A stretch of DNA of 35,319 nucleotides. Origin: Paracoccaceae bacterium. Lineage in GTDB: Bacteria > Pseudomonadota > Alphaproteobacteria > Rhodobacterales > Rhodobacteraceae. The position numbers and the translations under genes are program-made. Below, one piece after another: positions 32,896-35,319 of this stretch. The stretch covers positions 1 to 35,319 of the forward strand of contig JAIXSA010000079.1 in assembly GCA_027484915.1 (NCBI GenBank). Reading direction: 5' to 3'. The notes below the pieces were generated by a model that saw only the letters and a list, made by a program, of their open reading frames with translations, was not told the origin of the DNA and ran no database searches. Positions within the stretch are counted from its first letter, which is position 1, and each line of letters begins with the position of its first letter.

Positions 32896-35211
32896 CTATT
32901 CCGCGCCCTGCCGGATCTGCGTCATCAGGTCATGCCCCTCGGGCACCCCGGCAATGCGCAGGACCGACAGGCCCAGCGTCACATCCACCAGACTATCCGC
33001 CCGGCGCGTCAACTCAGGCGGCTTTGGCCAGGCCGTCAGGTCGTAGACCTGCTCTGCGGTCCACTGGCTGACGTGGGTCACCCCGCCATAGTCCAGCACG
33101 AAGACCACCGCCCCCGGCCCCGGATCGATCAGGTTGATGCCCGTCCCGGCATGCACCGTATCGTTGCCGCCACCCAGCCGCACGATGTTCCGCCCCGGCC
33201 CGGTATGCACCACGGATGAGCCATCCCCGTCTGCGATATCGTCGTTGCCATGCCCGCCGAAGATCCGGTTCCTTGCTGCCGTGCCAATGATCGTATCGTC
33301 GCCCGTACCGCCATCCAGCACGTCCCGTCCACCGCCCCCGACCAGCCGGTCGTTCCCGGCCCCGCCGTAGAAGAAATGGCGCGAGCCCTCATGCAGCGTG
33401 ATCGCCTTGAGCACGTCGTCGCCCTCGCCGCCGTAGAAGGTGGCACCCCCATACTTCGGACCGATCATCACGTCGTTCCCGCGCGACCCGCGGACATCGA
33501 CCATCACGCGTTCCGTCGTCTCGAAATGGATCGGGCTGTCGGGATGCGCCACGATCCGCAGGACCCGACCGGCCTTTTCCGCAGCCGTGGCGTTCTCGTT
33601 TCGCGCCAGCACGGTGGCGATGCGGATGTTCTCGACATTCATCGGGCAGTGCAGGACATAGTCGTCCGGTCCGCCCAGATACCATAGCGTGTCGTTGCCG
33701 CCGTCCTTCGTCTCGCGGATCTTCTCCGCCTCGGCGCCGTAGACCCAGTAGTTGTCGTTGCCCCGGTGGCCTTCCAGCACAACGGAGCCGTCCACCGCCA
33801 TCATCGCATTGACCCCGTCCGCCGGGTTCTCGAACCCCCGCAGGTCCAGCCCTAGGTCCAGCGCGCCCTTGACCAGTTCGGCCCGCAGGACGTCCATCGG
33901 GGCCGTATCCACCAGGTTCTTCGTCTCGCCGGGGTCGGCCACCACGTCGTAGACATGCTCCTCGCCGTTCGGATAGCGAAAGTAGCGGAACTGCCGGTAC
34001 CCTTCGACCGAAGGCCGGACCGACAGCGTCCCGAAGACCGAGGTGATCGGCGATTTGGTCGTGTCGAAGGTGCCGAAACTGGGGTCGATCAGGGGCAGCA
34101 GACTTTGCCCCGACACCCAGTCCGGTCGCGGCGGCAGACCCGCCAGCTGCAGGATCGTTTTGGGGAAGTTGTGCAAGGACACCGGCAGGTCGACCACGCG
34201 GCCTTCCTCCATCCGCGGCGACCAGATGCCCAGCGGCACGTGCGCCGCCGAATCCCATTGGCTCATCTTGTGAAAGCTGTCGTGGTTCCCAAGGTTGAAG
34301 CCGTTGTCCGACAGGAAGATCACCGTCGTCCGGTCGCCAAGGGGTGAGGCTTCCAGCGCCCGCAGGAAGCGCCCTATCTCGTGATCCACATGGCTGATCG
34401 CCGCGAAGTAGGCGCGGACGACCTGCCGCCAGCCGTCATCCCCGCCCTTCTCCGGCGTCCAGTTGCCGTTGGCGATATAGGCCGCCTCATAGACCGCAAA
34501 GCCGGGCGGCGGGCCGTAGTAATCCTCGGGTGCCGCGATATCGGGCCAGCGGATGTCGGCGGGATCGTAAAGCTGGTAGAACCGGTCCGGGCATTCCAGG
34601 TTGTAATGCGGGTGCTTGAACCCAAGCTGGATCAGGTGCCGCCGGGCCGGATCCACGCCGCGGCCCAGAAAGTCGATCGCGTTCTGCGAAACGGTGAAGT
34701 CGTAGAACTTGTGGTCCTGCGACCCGTCGTCGTCCGGATGGTTCACCCCGGTGATCCCCGGTCCCCGGTCCAGGTACTGCTTCAGCTTCGTCCGCCCGCC
34801 CGAATCATGCGCGGTCGGCTCTTCGTGGAACAGCACGCGGCGGAAGCGGGTGGGCATTGGCGTATAGGTCGCGTCGACCTTGCCGGTGGTGAAGTTGTAG
34901 AACCCCGCCCGACGCAGGTCATAGGCCCAGACCTTTTCCGGAGGCAGCACCTGCCGCCAGAACCGGTTGAGGTCCACCAGCCCCGTCCGGAACGGCGACA
35001 GCCCCGTGGCCAGCTCCGCCCGGCAGGGGGCGCAAAGGGGTATCGTCGCATAGGCATTCCCGAAGCGGACGCCCCGGTTCAACAGCCGGTCGAGGTTCGG
35101 CGTCTGGATCGTCAGCCCGAAGGTATCGCGCCAGGTAAAGACGTCGATCATGTCATCCACCCAGATGACACAGATGTTGTCGTTGCGGATCGTCTCGGCC
35201 GTGAACGCCAT
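32896..35211 (-). CDS. Sulfatase fused to C-terminal RTX calcium-binding repeats
   Basis: A 771-residue protein. The first ~490 residues are a type I sulfatase: ICVIWVDDMID (metal Asp19/20), TPNLDRL, the formylglycine motif C60-A-P-C-R64 (C-x-P-x-R) followed by AELATG, HPDDDG, GFKHPHYNLECPDRFY, and IFLSDNGFNLGNHDSFHK (metal Asp/Asn). Residues about 588-699 hold glycine/aspartate nonapeptides of the haemolysin type (YGGEGDDVL, YGGAGNDRLVGG, LDGGTGDDTIIG, FGGHGNDDIADG). There is no N-terminal signal peptide, which with RTX repeats suggests type I secretion. ATG 35211 overlaps the stop of the upstream gene (TGATG), indicating coupling. Substrate unknown; the sulfatase domain resembles the choline-sulfatase/iduronate-sulfatase group. 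No secretion genes or maturase are visible. Confidence 0.9.
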   Translation of the reverse strand: MAFTAETIRNDNICVIWVDDMIDVFTWRDTFGLTIQTPNLDRLLNRGVRFGNAYATIPLCAPCRAELATGLSPFRTGLVDLNRFWRQVLPPEKVWAYDLRRAGFYNFTTGKVDATYTPMPTRFRRVLFHEEPTAHDSGGRTKLKQYLDRGPGITGVNHPDDDGSQDHKFYDFTVSQNAIDFLGRGVDPARRHLIQLGFKHPHYNLECPDRFYQLYDPADIRWPDIAAPEDYYGPPPGFAVYEAAYIANGNWTPEKGGDDGWRQVVRAYFAAISHVDHEIGRFLRALEASPLGDRTTVIFLSDNGFNLGNHDSFHKMSQWDSAAHVPLGIWSPRMEEGRVVDLPVSLHNFPKTILQLAGLPPRPDWVSGQSLLPLIDPSFGTFDTTKSPITSVFGTLSVRPSVEGYRQFRYFRYPNGEEHVYDVVADPGETKNLVDTAPMDVLRAELVKGALDLGLDLRGFENPADGVNAMMAVDGSVVLEGHRGNDNYWVYGAEAEKIRETKDGGNDTLWYLGGPDDYVLHCPMNVENIRIATVLARNENATAAEKAGRVLRIVAHPDSPIHFETTERVMVDVRGSRGNDVMIGPKYGGATFYGGEGDDVLKAITLHEGSRHFFYGGAGNDRLVGGGGRDVLDGGTGDDTIIGTAARNRIFGGHGNDDIADGDGSSVVHTGPGRNIVRLGGGNDTVHAGTGINLIDPGPGAVVFVLDYGGVTHVSQWTAEQVYDLTAWPKPPELTRRADSLVDVTLGLSVLRIAGVPEGHDLMTQIRQGAE
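33115..33450 (-). repeat. RTX nonapeptide repeat region within the sulfatase gene
   Basis: About a dozen G-G-x-G-x-D-x-U-x type units, some degenerate (GTAARNRIFG, HTGPGRNIVRLG). The degenerate units still keep the spacing of a parallel beta-roll. Calcium binding by the regular units is expected from the family. Confidence 0.85.
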
Positions 35212-35319
35212 CAGGGTTCGCCGTCCGTCAGCTTCAACCGCGCCGGCAGTGCCCAACGCCGCACCGCGCCCGCGCCGAAGTCGCCCCGCAAGGCGCCCCG
35301 GTTCGCCGGCCAGGGGCCG
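35211..35319 (-). CDS. 3' end of an unidentified gene, cut by window edge
   Basis: An open frame of 35 visible codons on the minus strand enters from the window edge and ends at TGA 35211-35213, sharing one base with the sulfatase start codon. The visible tail reads GPWPANRGALRGDFGAGAVR and ends ARLKLTDGEP. Arrangement with the sulfatase indicates an operon. Too little is visible to name the product; it shows no formylglycine-generating-enzyme ending that I know. Confidence 0.6.
   Translation of the reverse strand, partial: GPWPANRGALRGDFGAGAVRRWALPARLKLTDGEP

Noticed and set aside
1-35319. CRISPR arrays, insertion sequences, prophage or integrative element ends
   Set aside because: No regularly spaced repeats, transposase or integrase genes, terminal repeats or tRNA-flanked direct repeats were seen.

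Overview
The window is high-GC DNA, almost fully coding, and reads as chromosomal sequence from an alphaproteobacterium of the Rhodobacteraceae. It probably belongs to a bacteriochlorophyll-producing (phototrophic) lineage. Three things support this. The gene block regB / senC-regA-hvrA / hvrB / small orf / ahcY is the photosynthesis regulatory cluster known from Rhodobacter capsulatus. A BciA-type divinyl (bacterio)chlorophyllide 8-vinyl reductase gene is present. AddA and AddB are of the alphaproteobacterial type. I cannot name the species. I see no tRNA, rRNA, insertion sequence, prophage or CRISPR array.

Layout. 1-3.5 kb: the N-terminal part of ETF-ubiquinone oxidoreductase (minus) diverges from greA, followed by a membrane/coiled-coil protein of unknown function and a 1-Cys peroxiredoxin. 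3.5-8.8 kb (minus): an L,D-transpeptidase, polynucleotide phosphorylase with a clear intrinsic terminator, an SDR protein lacking the catalytic Tyr, bciA and trxA. 8.8-17.1 kb (minus): a tightly overlapping run tsaE - amgK-like - murU-like - addB - addA. It joins tRNA t6A modification, a MurNAc salvage gene pair and the AddAB recombination helicase-nuclease; trxA lies just downstream. 17.2-25.1 kb: a membrane PAS protein with no output domain and the redox-photosynthesis regulators RegB, SenC, RegA, HvrA and HvrB, then a 52-residue protein, an HD hydrolase and ahcY. A 15-bp dyad that fits a LysR box lies between hvrB and the small gene.

25.1-28.7 kb: a DPM1/GtrB-like glycosyltransferase (minus) diverges from a large polytopic GT-C-like membrane protein that overlaps a GtrA-family gene. 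Together they resemble a three-part polyprenyl-phosphate glycan modification system. 28.8-31.5 kb: a DUF2853 protein, a hairpin-rich 250-bp intergenic stretch ending in a strong terminator that serves no visible gene, a cupin, a DUF1761 membrane protein and chorismate synthase (aroC). 31.5-35.3 kb: an intergenic region with several inverted repeats, a TerC-family membrane protein, and a sulfatase fused to C-terminal RTX calcium-binding repeats. The sulfatase is translationally coupled to an upstream gene cut off by the window edge.

The best candidates for something undescribed are the structured RNA region at 29.2-29.44 kb, where terminator and antiterminator pairings exclude each other, and the sulfatase-RTX fusion. 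Less striking but testable are the SDR with Asp in place of Tyr, the AddB without iron-sulfur cysteines and the output-less PAS protein beside regB. All functional calls rest on reading the sequence and remembered family features; no database search was run.
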